Part shown: positions 23,359-35,507 of the stretch, in pieces
Numbering within the stretch: position 1 is the stretch's first letter
Layout of the letters: each line of letters begins with the position of its first letter
Source: Oscheius dolichura
Lineage: Eukaryota > Nematoda > Chromadorea > Rhabditida > Rhabditidae
Assembly (NCBI GenBank): GCA_932521035.1
Contig: OW051495.1
Location: forward strand, 12,214,001 to 12,278,000
Length of the DNA stretch: 64,000 nt
Reading direction: 5' to 3'
Translations under genes and position numbers: made by a program
Notes under the pieces: generated by a model
Database searches by the model: none
The model's input: only the letters and a program-made list of their open reading frames with translations
What the model was told of the DNA's origin: nothing

Positions 23359-26300
23359 GCTGGGGGCTGCTGCACACACGGGCTAGGGGGACTAGGGAGG
23401 CTAGAGTAGGTGAAAGTGCACGGGTTTAGGAGAGACGCCGGGCCTTTGAACTGGGCTGGTGAAGACGACCAGGATGACGACGCAATGCAACAGCCTTCCA
23501 ATGCCTGGAAATAAATAGACTCCGTTTTTCTTATTCTCTGTCAAAGAAAAAGAGAAGAAAAGAGGGGGATCAGAAAGAGCAAAAAAAGCCAATTAGGAAA
23601 GTGGGGTTTGCTTAATTTTTAGTCTCAACGCGGCCAAGATGAAGAGAATAAAGACGGGACTGAATAATAGATGCCGGGTCGCGTTTTCCCTCTAAGAACA
23701 CACCGGCTGAACCTCCCTCTTCCCGTACTTGATGACCATTTTCTGTATTGTGGAAGTGTCTAGAGCAGAACTCAGTTACGGAAAGATTAATAATAGAATA
23801 AAGTTGCCTACGTAAAAGGTGAACTTGGAGAGACCTATTTTTCATGTTGGCATGTTCGCAGAGGACTCGGGTCCAGGAAGATAATAGATCGCTGCGAAGA
23901 TCCGACAGATGAGAGCCGAAAAATGACCGTAAGAACGGATTCGTGGAGTACAAATAGTTAGAAATTCGATAAAGATCGAAATTTTCCGCTTCAAACGTGG
24001 CTTTAGTAATAAAATTGCGCATAAGACTCTTTCCCACGGAAACGAATAAGCTGGGTTTTTTTGTGATCTGAATCGATCTAAATTGCCACGTTACTATCTC
24101 TCCCTGAGTCAGGCACCATAAAAAGTAAATAAATCTACGGTTTATAAGCTACGGCGCATAGGTGTGGTCCTGTGTCATACGCGAAGCTTTCGGTTGGGAA
24201 ACAGATTATAAATGAAGGGATAGTCGCTGTTAAACCAGGAGGAAGAACAACGTAAAGTGGCATTCTAGAAAGATAATTCGACCTAGATCTGCAACGCTTG
24301 CTCCGTGAATCATCCGGTCAGAAATCAGCACAAAATGATAAGGTTCAAACATTGGCTTATGTTCTCCTGCATTTTGGAAAAGGGGTTCACTGCAAAAATG
24401 GGAGGTTGTTTTAATTGAAAAGTTAAATTACAGAACAAAAACTGGAATATTATGAGGAGAGCAAGGCTTATCCGTGGGGGAACGGCGTATAGCACTTGAA
24501 ATCAGATCCAATCGGATCAAAATTAAGGTTTCCTCCCCTCTGCCACACGGAGTGCAACACCACCACGCAGCTGTTGGTTCCCGAAGTTCAGAAGAAGAAA
24601 AGAATGGCGGGGATTCCCCCACCTTTTCTCCTAGTGGTGTTTTTGTTCTTTGAAGCGTTTTGCCGATTTTTTTGCAAATATTTGGAGAAAACAACAACAA
24701 ACAGGAAGACAATAGCGGTTATTGGTCTCTATTCTAGCAGACGATGAGGGCTTTCCCTAATCATTTTGGCTTTTTGGAAAGGGGAGAAGACAAAGCGACA
24801 GCTGCTGCCATGTCGACTTGGAATAGCAATGAGACCGGGACAGAACTGTTTATTTTGATAAAACAGTTTCCACATGTTATTTTTGAAAAATAAGAGAGAA
24901 AGGCAGACAACGAGAGGTTCTAGTTGGTTCAGTGCTGTGTTTTGCCCAGTTAAATTGTTGTGGGTCAAAACCAGAACCGAAATGGACTGGCAGTTTGCAG
25001 GTTTACTCGGAAAATGGCTATTACTGCCCCCCTTTTACCGGGGATATGTCACGGTTAAAGGTTAAAGCATATTTTCGCTGCAGGAACCCAAACAAAAAAG
25101 GGCTCAAAACGTACAAATACGTGCATTTCAAGGATCTGTTAAGGACGGGGAAGTAATTGCCGTTTTTGGAAGCTCAGGAGTACAGGCCACGGGCTATGCC
25201 ATGGTTAAAGTTTAAGCTTTGCTTCCGTAGCAGGACCCCGTTTGACATAAAATCGGTCAGCCGGCAAAAACAGTTCAAAGATCTTGTTGCAAAGAGCCCA
25301 CGAAACCCTGAAATAATCGCAAGAAGCCGTCTGATCCGGCGGGTCAGAACACATGGCTCCTCCTTCTTTGAAAGTTCCTACTGTAACTGAATCTGCCTCC
25401 TTTTTCTTACTTTTAAAATGGAAGAATCTTTGAATTGGAGAGTACAGCTCCGCTGCCTGCACGCATTATATTTATCATCGTTTTTCATAGAAGCCGTTGA
25501 GAGAAAATGAGCCGTGAAGAACGAGAATATCCTCGAGATCATTAGGTTCAATCGTGACTAATTCCCGCTCTCTTCTACTGGCCTGGGAATTTTATCGATT
25601 TCGATTTTTCCGCGACAGAGACAGAAACAGAGAAAAAACATGGGGAAAATTGTGGCAGATCGATGACAGTGGGGAGAAAAAGGACCGGAAAAAGTTCCAT
25701 AGAGAGAGACGACGGCGGCAGGAAGAAGAGAGGCCCGGAATCAAAAAAACAGCACGAAACATGAGCCAGCCAGCCGCTTGGAGAGGAGGGAAAGGGAGAG
25801 AGAGGAGACTCTTTTTTTCACGTTGTGAGACACGGGCATCACTCTCCCCCCGGTTGCCTCTGTTGCTTGTGTCAATACAGCAAAGAACAGAGCAAAGTTC
25901 ACTGGGGGCACCGGCGGAGAGAAAGGGCCAAACCGGGAGAGACCAGCCTGGAGCGGAAGAGGCATTCTGATAAGAACCGGGGGTAGAATTCCCCACTACT
26001 CTCTTTATCTCTTTCAAAAATTGGTCCCAATGGTCCAAAAAGAAGTACAGATCTGGGAAACTCGGGGGAGGAAAGCGCCTTTTCCCTCGGCCTGGCGGTA
26101 ACCCCACGACTGATGCAGACGTTTCTCACTTTTTTCTCTTTTTTCAAGGTCTCACAAAGGAGAAAATGGAGAGAGGACACGTGACTTCCTTATTGTCTCC
26201 TTGAAAGGACTGAAGACGGGGAGAAACGGCAAAAAGGGGGAGAAATAAGGGGTATTCTATCCTCCTGTCCCCTTTTCCTAAACAGAGGCTAATGCCCCCG

Positions 26301-29300
26301 GTTTTCTCATGAATGGAAGGGAAAATGATGAAGAAGTGGGTTAAAGATAGAATCAGATCATCTAATGATGATCTGCTCACGGTAGCAGTCCCCCCTCAAC
26401 ACACAGACTAATCCCCCTTATTTGATGACGGATGCCCTCTTCTCTCTCATCTCTGCCCCTCCATATAAAGAAGAGAATATAGAACAAGAGAGCACGAAAC
26501 ACAAAACACATAGATTAAAGGTAAGTAGGCTCGTCAAGGTTTGTGTAGAAAGAAGAGGTCAGATGATTAGTAGTACGATTTTTAAAGAACAAGTCACGGC
26601 TTGCTGGTTAAAAAAATCCTAAACCTGTTCAGAAAGCTACCAGGGTACAGTTTGACGTAGTTGGCACGCGGTTTTCGCGGGGGAGGCCAATTATCCGCGG
26701 GAAAAGGGCCTCCATGTGGAAATTATATCATGTAGGGCGAAAAAATAGTCCGATTACTCCCGAAACCCCGCTAAACAGCTGCCAAGGCCCCGCGGACTTC
26801 CCGGTAGCCGGCGATCTCCTTGCAACGCGGGTTTTTGAATTCCAAGGATTTTCTTAATAAATAAAATGATAAGATTAACCGTGGTCGTGCGTACATGGTC
26901 TATTTACCGCTTTGCAGAGGAAAGACCTTAACATTGGTAAATTTTATAAACGAAAAAATTAGATTTTCCCCTGTGCTCCAATAGCGTCAGCTGATGTCTC
27001 TTCTCCTCTTCGCAAAGTTTATTCCACCCTCCCTTCCGGCTGACAGGTGAAGAAATGTCTCCCGGTCATTAATTAACACTCCCTGAACCTTCAGAGAAAG
27101 GGGGGAGCTTTTCAGCCAATTTGCGGCGCTTCATGGGGTACAAACATCCACAGCGGATAAAAAAGAGCGAAGAACAATCTTTGCTGGCTCTGTTCGAAAC
27201 GCGCTGGATTTTGACAGCTGCAACACGTGGGAAAGGCGTAGTGGCAAAAAATGCTTCCTGTGGATGCAGACAAGGGGAAGTTTTCCCATGCGGGTCTTCT
27301 TGGGAACCGTTTTTACAAAGACAGGGGAAGTTGGATGGGCCTTGGGGAGTCTCAAAGGGTTCTGTAGCCTTTCTTTACTCCATGGAAGGACTTTTTCATC
27401 TCCTGGCTACAGCTCCTAGAGAGGACCAACTTTCCCACACTTTGGAAGACGGTTTCAACCAAAAAATGGTCCAATTGTATACCATAACGGGTTCTCTTCT
27501 GGAAAAGGAGAAAATTGGTAGCAGAACCCCCCTTTTCAGCGTTTTTTAGTTCCCGGCAAGGGTGCAACGGATTACCAAACAGACAGGCGCAGTCGAAATA
27601 TGAAGAATAGGCGCAAGTGTAAATATTCCGTCAGGTGAAAAGTTGGAACATCACAATGACGCTAATTCCTATTGCAGGTGGAGCCGAGAGAAGAGGGGAA
27701 AGGAACGCAGGCGACTTCCCCCTCTCTGGGGATAAGAATACAGAAAACAGACCGGGGCACGTAAGTAGAGACAGGCAAAACAATCAGGATAAGGTAATTT
27801 GTCCAGGTGTGATTTGGAATACTACTGGATGTGCCCCCGGTTGTCACGGGTAGTTCAAATGTCCTCCCCCACCCCCAGATGATAACATTCCTCCGTTCTA
27901 TAGGTCATCTGTCTGGGGAAATAGGCAAATAAAGGAAGAGAGCACAAAGTGAATAGTACCGAATGGAGTAAATGGCACGTTGTTTAATCCTCCTGATCAG
28001 AGTCGGGGATGTTCCGAGTATTTCCTTTTGATTTCCTTTCAATAGAGAAGGGTATCCTCTTTACAGAGAACAGAAGGAAAGTAAGCGTCTGGCGGCCAAT
28101 TCCCCCGCTTCTCGTCAATAGTCCCGATAGACCATTGGGTTCACTTGGCGTGCTTATGAAGTCTGTAGCGGATTAGACGGATTTGGAAGCAAATTTTCCG
28201 GATCAGCGAGACGTAAGATTTGGGAGAAGACGCAAAAAAGTGTTCTGATGGTTGGCAGACTATTTTTTTTCAAAAATGGGCTCTTTTATCCCAGCTTTAT
28301 GGTGTGCAAATCAGTTTCCAAGGTACTGCGGATAAGATCCGCTTAAAACTCAACATTCCAGGGAGCGCTGAATTACGGTAGTGGTTGTTTTTCAAAAAAA
28401 AGGTAGCTGTAACGATTTAGAGTTATTTTCGAGAAGGATTACGGTAATCAGCCCTTGGAAGAACTGTTTAAAGTTGGAAAAGGCGTAAACAACTTGCAAC
28501 TGACAATAAATTGACAGAGAAAATAAGTTCATTTTGCTGTAATTGCTTTCATTCATGCCCGTTGATTATCTCACCTGAAGCAGTATAATTTTCGTGCGAT
28601 TATTGCCGGAGCCGCAAGATGCAGACACATTTATTCTTTTCCAGATATGGAAAGCGAGGGACTACTTCTTATGGTTGAGGGTTCTTTGATATTGGGTTGA
28701 TGAAGTGACAAAATGACAGCAGGATTAGAGGAGAGATATTTCGATTCAGAGGGAAAACATAGTCATGCGGAGATAAGGCGGAAAATCCGTTCTTTATACT
28801 TGTGAAGTAGAGGAAATGGTACCCTGGAATAAAAAGAGAAAGGGGGAATACTGAATACGCACAGAACACCCACTGATCAACACCGTAACATAAAGAAGCG
28901 GAAGCAGTTTCCCCAGGGCTGAAAGACACAGCTAGCTAAAATCCGAATGCTCCAGCTAAAATCGTGTTCCCCCCGCTAAAATCCGAATGCTCCAGCTAAA
29001 ATCATTTTTTTTCGGGTTTCCTAGGTTTCACAAGAACTTGTTTACATGATAGAAGTGGTCTCCAAGAAGTTGATTAACTAAAAAATATGAATCCGTCTTC
29101 CTTGAGAGCTTTGCGAAGCCGACCACCGCTCTCCCATCTGCTTTCCCGGTCATAAGTGGCAGTTAACTGTGATGAAGATGCAAATCTGGTCTGGTGCGCC
29201 GAAGTTTTTCCACAATGGACTGGTTGAGTTCAACTCGAGAAACTTGACGTATTTCTTTTTGCGGTTGGCACTATTCCGTCCCCTTCACCAATTGCCTTGC

Positions 29301-29446
29301 CCGGGAGTTTCCTGCTTATGAGGAGATTTATAGCATTCTCGACCAGTCTTCCTTCCTCTCTGTCCCATATAAGCCTAGTCGTTCTTCCGATCTTGTCTGT
29401 TTCGTTGGTCCCCGATCTTACCTTGCTTACCATCTTTATTTCAGTT
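23359..29446. other. 6-kb stretch without a recognisable gene
   Basis: Upstream flank of nuclear receptor copy 2. Open frames at 23612-24037 (-), 25554-25970 (+) and 27121-27549 (+) are either low-complexity or without any splice or family support. Two TTACGGTA octamers lie at 28373 and 28439, a short palindrome at 26354-26375, and a tandem repeat at 28935-29003. Small multi-exon genes could still be hidden here. Confidence 0.45.
28935..29003. repeat. Two copies of a 29-bp unit, period 40
   Basis: Copies at 28935-28963 and 28975-29003 are identical over 29 bp and separated by 11 bp. Each unit itself starts and ends with GCTAAAATC, so the block holds four GCTAAAATC elements. Confidence 0.85.
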
Positions 29447-29995
29447 ATGGAGTACTGTATTATACTTACATTCTTTTGTTCTATGATTTACCGAGTTGCT
29501 GACTCTTGTGCAGCTACCAGTGACGTGGGTACTACGACGACAACAACTACAGAACCACCACCAGGTAATTTGTCTTTCCAAGAGTTCCCCCAGCTTATTT
29601 TCTACGTTCTGAAGCACATTTACCCTTTTCAGTTAGTTGTGCCACCTGTACGGCGAGTCAAATCACTTTCACTCCGGCTAACCCACAAATGGCAGGCAGT
29701 ATTGACGCTACCTTTATGTTAGTTTACTGTATGCTCATACAAATATTCGGTCTTTTCTAGTGAACCAGGCCCGGATGAAAACGGCTGTTCCCGATTGATT
29801 GCCACCTGTACTGGCCAGATGGGATATGTTGCCTATATGAAGTTCAATCTGGATGAAGGAGGCCCTGTTGAAAATGACGGCATGCCCCAGATCGTAATGG
29901 CGCCTTTGGAATGTATAAACGGGGATTGGATATATAACCCGATGGCTCGGAATATTACGGAAGTCAACTGTAGTGAAGCGTTCCCCATGGGATAA
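29447..29995 (+). CDS. Small secreted C6-type (nematode cysteine-rich domain) protein
   Basis: Three exons (29447-29564, 29633-29737 or so, 29761-29995). The start gives a signal peptide (MEYCIILTFFCSMIYRVADS), then a Thr-rich linker (TTTTTTTEPPP) and a domain with the order CATCTASQITFTP, GSIDATFI, GCSRLIATCTGQ, MKFNLDEGGP, LECINGDW, EVNC. That order is the pattern of nematode secreted C6 domains, whose function is unknown. The ATG lies 2 nt after a TTTATTTCAG acceptor, so an upstream open frame in the same phase is not used. The stop overlaps an AATAAA signal, giving a very short 3' UTR. Confidence 0.8.
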
Positions 29996-30000
29996 TAAAA
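29995..30000 (+). terminator. Polyadenylation signal of the C6 gene
   Basis: AATAAA beginning on the last base of the stop codon. Confidence 0.6.
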
Positions 30001-30024
30001 TATTATTCTTCTGGCTACAGTTAA

Positions 30025-30030
30025 TTTATT
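30025..30030 (-). terminator. Polyadenylation signal of the thrombospondin-repeat gene
   Basis: AATAAA on the minus strand, 6 nt after the stop at 30036. Confidence 0.55.
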
Positions 30031-30035
30031 CCATA

Positions 30036-31725
30036 TCAACCACACACCGTCTGTCCAAATCTGTCTACTGTAAGTTGATAAGGAGCGCAACACGGTTGCT
30101 TTGGAGCCTTACATGGAGTACTGGGGCCTGGTAGACTCGGGTGCAAAAACGATCCTCTGAAAATTGATCAGGTAACAAAAAAGAGAACAGCTTACGGGCA
30201 TAGACAACCCGCTGGGTAGCAGAACCGCGCTCCTGTTCCGAAACCTTGACCACGCGGTCCATGTGCCTTGGCATTGGGTTTGCTGGGGAATTTTTGAGAT
30301 GTTATAAAGTAAAAAGCAATAATCTTACCGGTACTTTTTTACAAAATACAGCGGTAACTTTATATCCCCGGCAGCAGACATCTCCAGAGCATTGTACACC
30401 AGGACAACTCCAAGTCTCGCTACCTTGACCTCTGAAGAATAATGGCGTGTTTATTAAGGTTTTTATAGAAAAAGTTAAAGATCTAGCTCTTTATTAAAAG
30501 GTTCCCGAAGCGACTACTTCGTTTTGGGACCCTTACAGGGAAAAAAAAGATCACAACTCACACACAGCGGCAGTTAGCCGGTGAAATACAGCTCCTTGTT
30601 CTCGTCTGTGTCCCACAAAGCCCACAATTCGAGGAACAGGTGCCGAAATAACTCCACTGCGACCAGATGCCCAGCCCGTGAGAGGGGTAGTATCCTGCTG
30701 GTTTTGGTATATCCACTGGAATCGGAGGGAGGGGTGAGCATAGAAATCTGCTATCAACTACGGTCGCGTGTAAACCAGGAACACATGAATATCGTGGATA
30801 ATAACAGACACCAACTTCACAATTATAATTGTAGAAAGATGGCCCGCTAAATTTGGATTGGATGAAAAAAAGAGGTAGATAGATAGATACGTGCAAGGAC
30901 AGCCCCAACTATTTGAGAGACATTTCCGGGTACGAGTGACGTTGCCAGCCACTCCACAAAACTCCCCACAGTATTTGGGATTCTCGTCCCAATCGGTCCA
31001 CTCTCCTCCCGGTGGACAGTATTTCTAAGGAAGCAAAGGTGGAAAATTGCTAGAAACCGTAGAAACCTTTGTAGTCGTCGTTGGTGTGGTCCTCGTCGTA
31101 GTTTATTTATTGGGGAGTTGGGATTGTGATTATTTTTCAGAGAACCTCAAAATCTTTCAGGGAGACAATGTGCAGCCAGTCCTTGTCTTGGTCGAATCCA
31201 GCAATGGTGTAGACTCGGTTGCTATGACCCTTACTCGCCACGAGATCAATGATTGTTGGTCCTTTTCCCTTTTATTGGTTTTCTTTCCCTTTCTTTTCTC
31301 TTCCAGAAAATCAAAACGGTAACCAGGACGAACAATGAGTCCGGCAATAAGGGATTGACGTTGAGGGAGTACGTTCCGTCGCGACAGACCAGTTCGTGAG
31401 ACAGAGCTTGGTGAAGGGACAGGATCGCCACTTGCCAATACTTAGTAACCAGTCGTCCGGTGGATTTCGCAACCTTATCTTGTGATTTCATAGGCTTAGG
31501 CTCTACCTGGGGTTTCGCTTAACCGTCTCCTCGCCTACATCTAAAATACATTTTTACAACAAAAAGTAAACCGACCTCCACAGGGTGTAGAAGTCAATTC
31601 GACTCGAGTTGGACCGCTAGATCCAGTAGGGCTACACCATAGCGAATTGCCAGAGGGGAGAAGATGACATTCCCGTCGATTGGAAGCTGACGGAGAACAT
31701 CGAGACCAAAGCCTAGCTCGTGGGC
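30036..31725 (-). CDS. Secreted or membrane protein with divergent thrombospondin type 1 repeats
   Basis: Extracellular adhesion/matrix-type repeats. At least six modules can be read on successive exons: RLWSRCSPSASNRREC, KWRSCPFTKLC, GEWTDWDENPKYCGEFCG with TRTRKC, IWSQWSYFGTCSSNCG with TQTRTRSC, WSCPGVQCSGDVCC, and GTWTAWSRFRNRS; the protein ends DRFGQTVCG at 30036. The IWSQWS..CSSNCG..TRTRSC module is the clearest TSP1 match; the others keep Trp and Cys but have lost parts of the consensus. Exon borders between 31070 and 31500 are ambiguous because two frames are open, and I could not fix the start or signal peptide upstream of 31725. Confidence 0.7.
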
Positions 31726-31970
31726 AGAAAATTCATATACTCCTTCTGTATAGTGCATTCGACAACTGAAACAGGTTTCGAAATCAATTTCCTTGGGAAA
31801 GAATTACGCTATGATTGGCTACTGTAACGGGTTTGCAACAAAAAGAGAGTTTCAAGCTTCATTCAAATACAAATTGATTTAAAATCACAATAATTAACAC
31901 CTCGTAAACAGGATAAATGGCTTTAAAAATGCCTAGAAGTGTGGACTAGAAATTGGCATGAGAGGTCCGT

Positions 31971-34900
31971 CTAATGTTTAGGAGGAGCGGCATAGCAGGC
32001 ATCCAAGTAGGCGGCCGTCATCTCGTCAACCAGCGATTTGTCCGGGATCGTGGCAGCCATTCCGTAGAGAGCTGCCTAAGATTAATAAAACCGTTTTTAA
32101 AGGGTGAAATAAAACTTACAGTACTGCTTTTATTTCCCTTATCTGAGAGGGCGTTGACTTCTTCCACAACGCCGCCAAGATCCGTCAAGAAGGCGTCCAC
32201 TACCGCTTGGGAGGCGTGATTAATCGTCAGGCAGATGTGGATCCTATAATTGTACACATCCTTACAACAATTCAAAGCTTTTCTAACGCGTCTGGGTTCT
32301 GTAGAGTATTCAGATTCCAGCCGAGTTTATTCAGCTTATCGCTGACTGCGTAGATATTCAAGGTTTTGCTCTTAAACGCGACTACAGAGACGTCAGGAGA
32401 GCCGTGGAGCTAAATATTAGTGTATAACATACAGTATACTATAATATATACCTCAATTCCGTCGATTTCCTTAATCCCCTCGGCTATCATTCGAGCATGG
32501 CGGACGATTTCTCTACACCGGCGGACGTATTCATTCTTCCCGAAGGAGAGAAGGGTAGCCCAAGCGGCGGCAGAATTTGAACCGGCTCTGCTTCCTAAAA
32601 ACATATTGGTTAATAAAAACAACCTTCTAAACCTTTAATAGAAATTAAAGGTCTATACAGTAAGAATTCGACTGACCGCAGATAGTAGGAGTGGTATAAA
32701 TGCCCCCGGTCCAGTTGGGGATAGAGAAGTATTGATGGTGAAGGAGTTCCCTATTCCGGTACATAACTATGGACGAGCCTTTGGGAGTGCAGCCATACTG
32801 AATAAGAACCGCTACAGTAATACAAAGAGAGGTATACCTTGTGTGTATCACAACTGATAGAAGTCACTCCCTCATTTCTAAAATCGAAGGGGGTCAGGAA
32901 GTAGCCGGCGTCATTCATGAAAGGAATAAGGAAGCCACCAAGGCAGGCGTCAACATGGACAGGGATACGGTATTTTTGTCCCAGCTGGAAATTAAAAACT
33001 GTATGAAAGACGACACAGTACCTTAGCAATTTCAGGGATGGGGTCGATGGAGCCGGACGGATAGTTGGGAGCAGAGCCGACTAGCTGAAAAAGGAGGCCA
33101 CTACTTTTTAAATCAAGCTTCTTTTTAGAAGCGGCCCCTTGATTTTTAGCCCCTTTCCTTCCGCTTACTCACCACACAGACGTCGCTGTCTATGTACTTC
33201 TCCATTAGCCGTAAATTAACGCGATTGTCCTCTCCAACGGGAACGTGTCGTAACCTCATTCCGCACAGATGGGCAGCCTAAGAAATTATCCAATTTTCCG
33301 TGGTTTAAAGGGCTAAAATTACCTTGTCAAAAGCAGCATGAGCAGTGATTGGACACAGAATGACGGGATTCTCAATTCCCATCTGGTTCGCCCGATTACG
33401 GTAGGCAAAACAAGCCATGACGATGGACTCCGTCCCGCCGGTTGTCAGTGCTCCGGCGCTATCTGCCGGCCCGTGGTAGAGGTTCAAAACCATTCGGATA
33501 ATTTCCGCTTCCATTTTTCTCGCTCCTGGAAAAACATCCGGATGCAGGGGATTGGAATAGGCATAGTTGCTGTAGATCTTCGTCAAGAGGTCAAGATGAT
33601 CCGGGGTTCTGTCGGTGTAAACTGCTCCGGAGACCTAAAATTAGGAAATCTGGGATTCAAAGAGAAGCTGTACCCTTCCTTCATCGACAGAAAACGTTGT
33701 ATAGTTACTGTATTTTACGGAGAGGGCGACGACCTCATCGGAGGAGAAGCCATCCAGGGGGAGTTCTGAAAATGGGAAAAATTGATAGAACATTTAATTT
33801 TCCGCCCTTCCACTTACTACTGTATAGCCTACAATTATTACCATGAATCCCAAGAAGTTTGTTTACCGGGACACGGACTCCCGCTCCCTTTCCTACAGCT
33901 TCTAGGCTACAGGGGCATGCGGTCGTTTACGGACCCACCTACTACAGGGTCAGACCTCTAAAATCCCATTAAAACGAAAAATTTGGCTAAAAAGAGATCC
34001 GCACCAACTGACACATCTGACGAGAACTTGTACCACATTACAATGAACAGGCAGATTTATTCATTTCGCGTAATAGATTAGTTCCCCCTCGGGGTATCTT
34101 TACCGACATTTCTCCAAGAATCACATGAATAATTTAACAATCATCATTTGTGCAGCTCATTTCCCTGTCTGTATCCAAGACAACCACTTGATCTAATTCT
34201 CCCTAGTTACCCACCCACTTGACTCTTTCAGTCCTCTTCGGCTCACCAAATATACGGGCATACCATGTGCAAGGTAATTCTCATCCTAATCGCCATCGTC
34301 TGCCCGGTAAGGAAGATTGTTTTAACTTGGTGTAGTAGTTTTGTAACTATAGTATATACGTTTTCCTCCTTCAGCCCCTGGCAGTTCTCCTTGATCAAGG
34401 GTGCACTTGTGTGGTTTGCATTAACCTTCTACTCACGCTGCTCTTCTTTATCCCGGGAGCAATTCACGCTATTTACGTTATCATTAACTACGAGACCCAT
34501 CGTATCAAGCACTGAATAAAATTGTTTTATCATGCTCAAGCTCTCTATTATCTACAGAAAAATACTGCCCGAACTCCAACTCCGGGGTTAGCGAGTGGCA
34601 TTTCGCTCCGTGTTCCAAAAACGTAACGTTCCCCGTTCCAGCCGTTTCTGGTCAATAATTGTATTGGGACTCTGTCTTCCACAAGGGCGGGACCTATCTT
34701 CTGTACTCGTATCCGATGGATCTCTAGAGATCGCCTCGTTGGGAATTTGGTTCCCGGGAGAAAAACCATTTTCTCTGTTAAATTGCCCCCGTGGGCATAC
34801 TTTAGGTGAAGCGCCCGAGGGATTCGCCGGATCTATCCATTGGGATTCTACAATAATATTCTACAAGCCTTTTTGGAAGTTATCGTCATTTTTGGAGGCT

Positions 34901-35507
34901 TCGTTGGAGCCTTCCAGGATCACAGATTTCAGAGACTCGCCGGTGGCCCGACCCCCGTTTGTGGCCCCAGACATCGTTGAATTCGGCTACGCTACAGTCT
35001 ATAACGTTTCTAGGGGAGCACGTTTACGTTCAAAAGTTACAGCGATCGTAAAATGTAAAAGGTTCCCTGCACTTTGATCAATGTTTGAGTCCCACCGAGC
35101 GATTAGAAAAAAGAAAGCAACATTCAGCTGTCTCTAATAAACAACCTACCGGAAATGAATTGCCCATCTGTGTCAACCTTATGAATCGATTCCATGATGT
35201 CTTTCCTCGCCGATGACAGTTGCTTGTCTATATTTGCCTTGATGTATGGTATTTTTCTGAGTTTTGAGAGAGCATAGCCGGAAATTCGTTTAAATAGGGG
35301 TTCTTCACTCTTCCTATACAGTTTAGAGACTTTTAAATAGACGAGCGTTCCTCCAATTGTACCTATGACCAAGAGGAGAGGATCAACCTGGAAGATTGTC
35401 TCTTTCGGAACAAATATGAGGCTTACCTTCCGTATATGTTCATTTGTCAGTTCATGGAGTTGAGCAGCTTTTGTGTAGATTGACTGAACAGCCTCAAAAA
35501 GAGGCAT
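31971..35507 (-). CDS. spl-1: Sphingosine-1-phosphate lyase
   Basis: PLP enzyme of the ER that cleaves sphingosine 1-phosphate to hexadecenal and phosphoethanolamine, the exit step of sphingolipid breakdown. The first exons (35507-35150, probably with a 39-nt intron at about 35426-35388) code a membrane segment ([15 protein letters not shown]) and linker. After a 1.38-kb intron come [15 protein letters not shown] joined to [59 protein letters not shown] joined to YGCTPKGSS (the Lys that binds PLP is in DTHKYG), and [10 protein letters not shown], ending YAAPPKH. The ATG follows a GACTTTCCAG acceptor. About ten exons. The intron after exon 1 hosts the Pmp3 gene on the other strand. Confidence 0.95.
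34265..34515 (+). CDS. Pmp3/UPF0057 small membrane protein, nested in an spl-1 intron
   Basis: Small hydrophobic protein of the stress-induced Pmp3 family, thought to affect membrane potential and ion balance. Exons 34265-34306 and 34375-34515 give 60 residues: [14 protein letters not shown], then [32 protein letters not shown] and a short polar tail ending HRIKH. The two membrane helices and the PGxIHAxYV motif are diagnostic. The leader follows a CTCTTTCAG acceptor about 40 nt before ATG. An AATAAA overlaps the stop. It lies entirely within the 1.38-kb intron of the oppositely oriented lyase gene. Confidence 0.9.

Noticed and set aside
23612-24037. 141-codon minus-strand frame upstream of nuclear receptor copy 2
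   Set aside because: Reads somewhat protein-like but has no splice logic or recognisable motif; left as part of the gene-free stretch.
25554-26107. Overlapping frames on both strands
   Set aside because: Arg/Glu/Gly-rich low complexity from a GA-rich region.
27121-27549. 142-codon plus-strand frame
   Set aside because: No signal, domain, splice context or biased codon use; the opposite strand is open over most of it.
34595-35077. 160-codon open frame on the plus strand inside the spl-1 intron
   Set aside because: Starts with GTG, no upstream Met, no splice or family support; probably chance in an intron.
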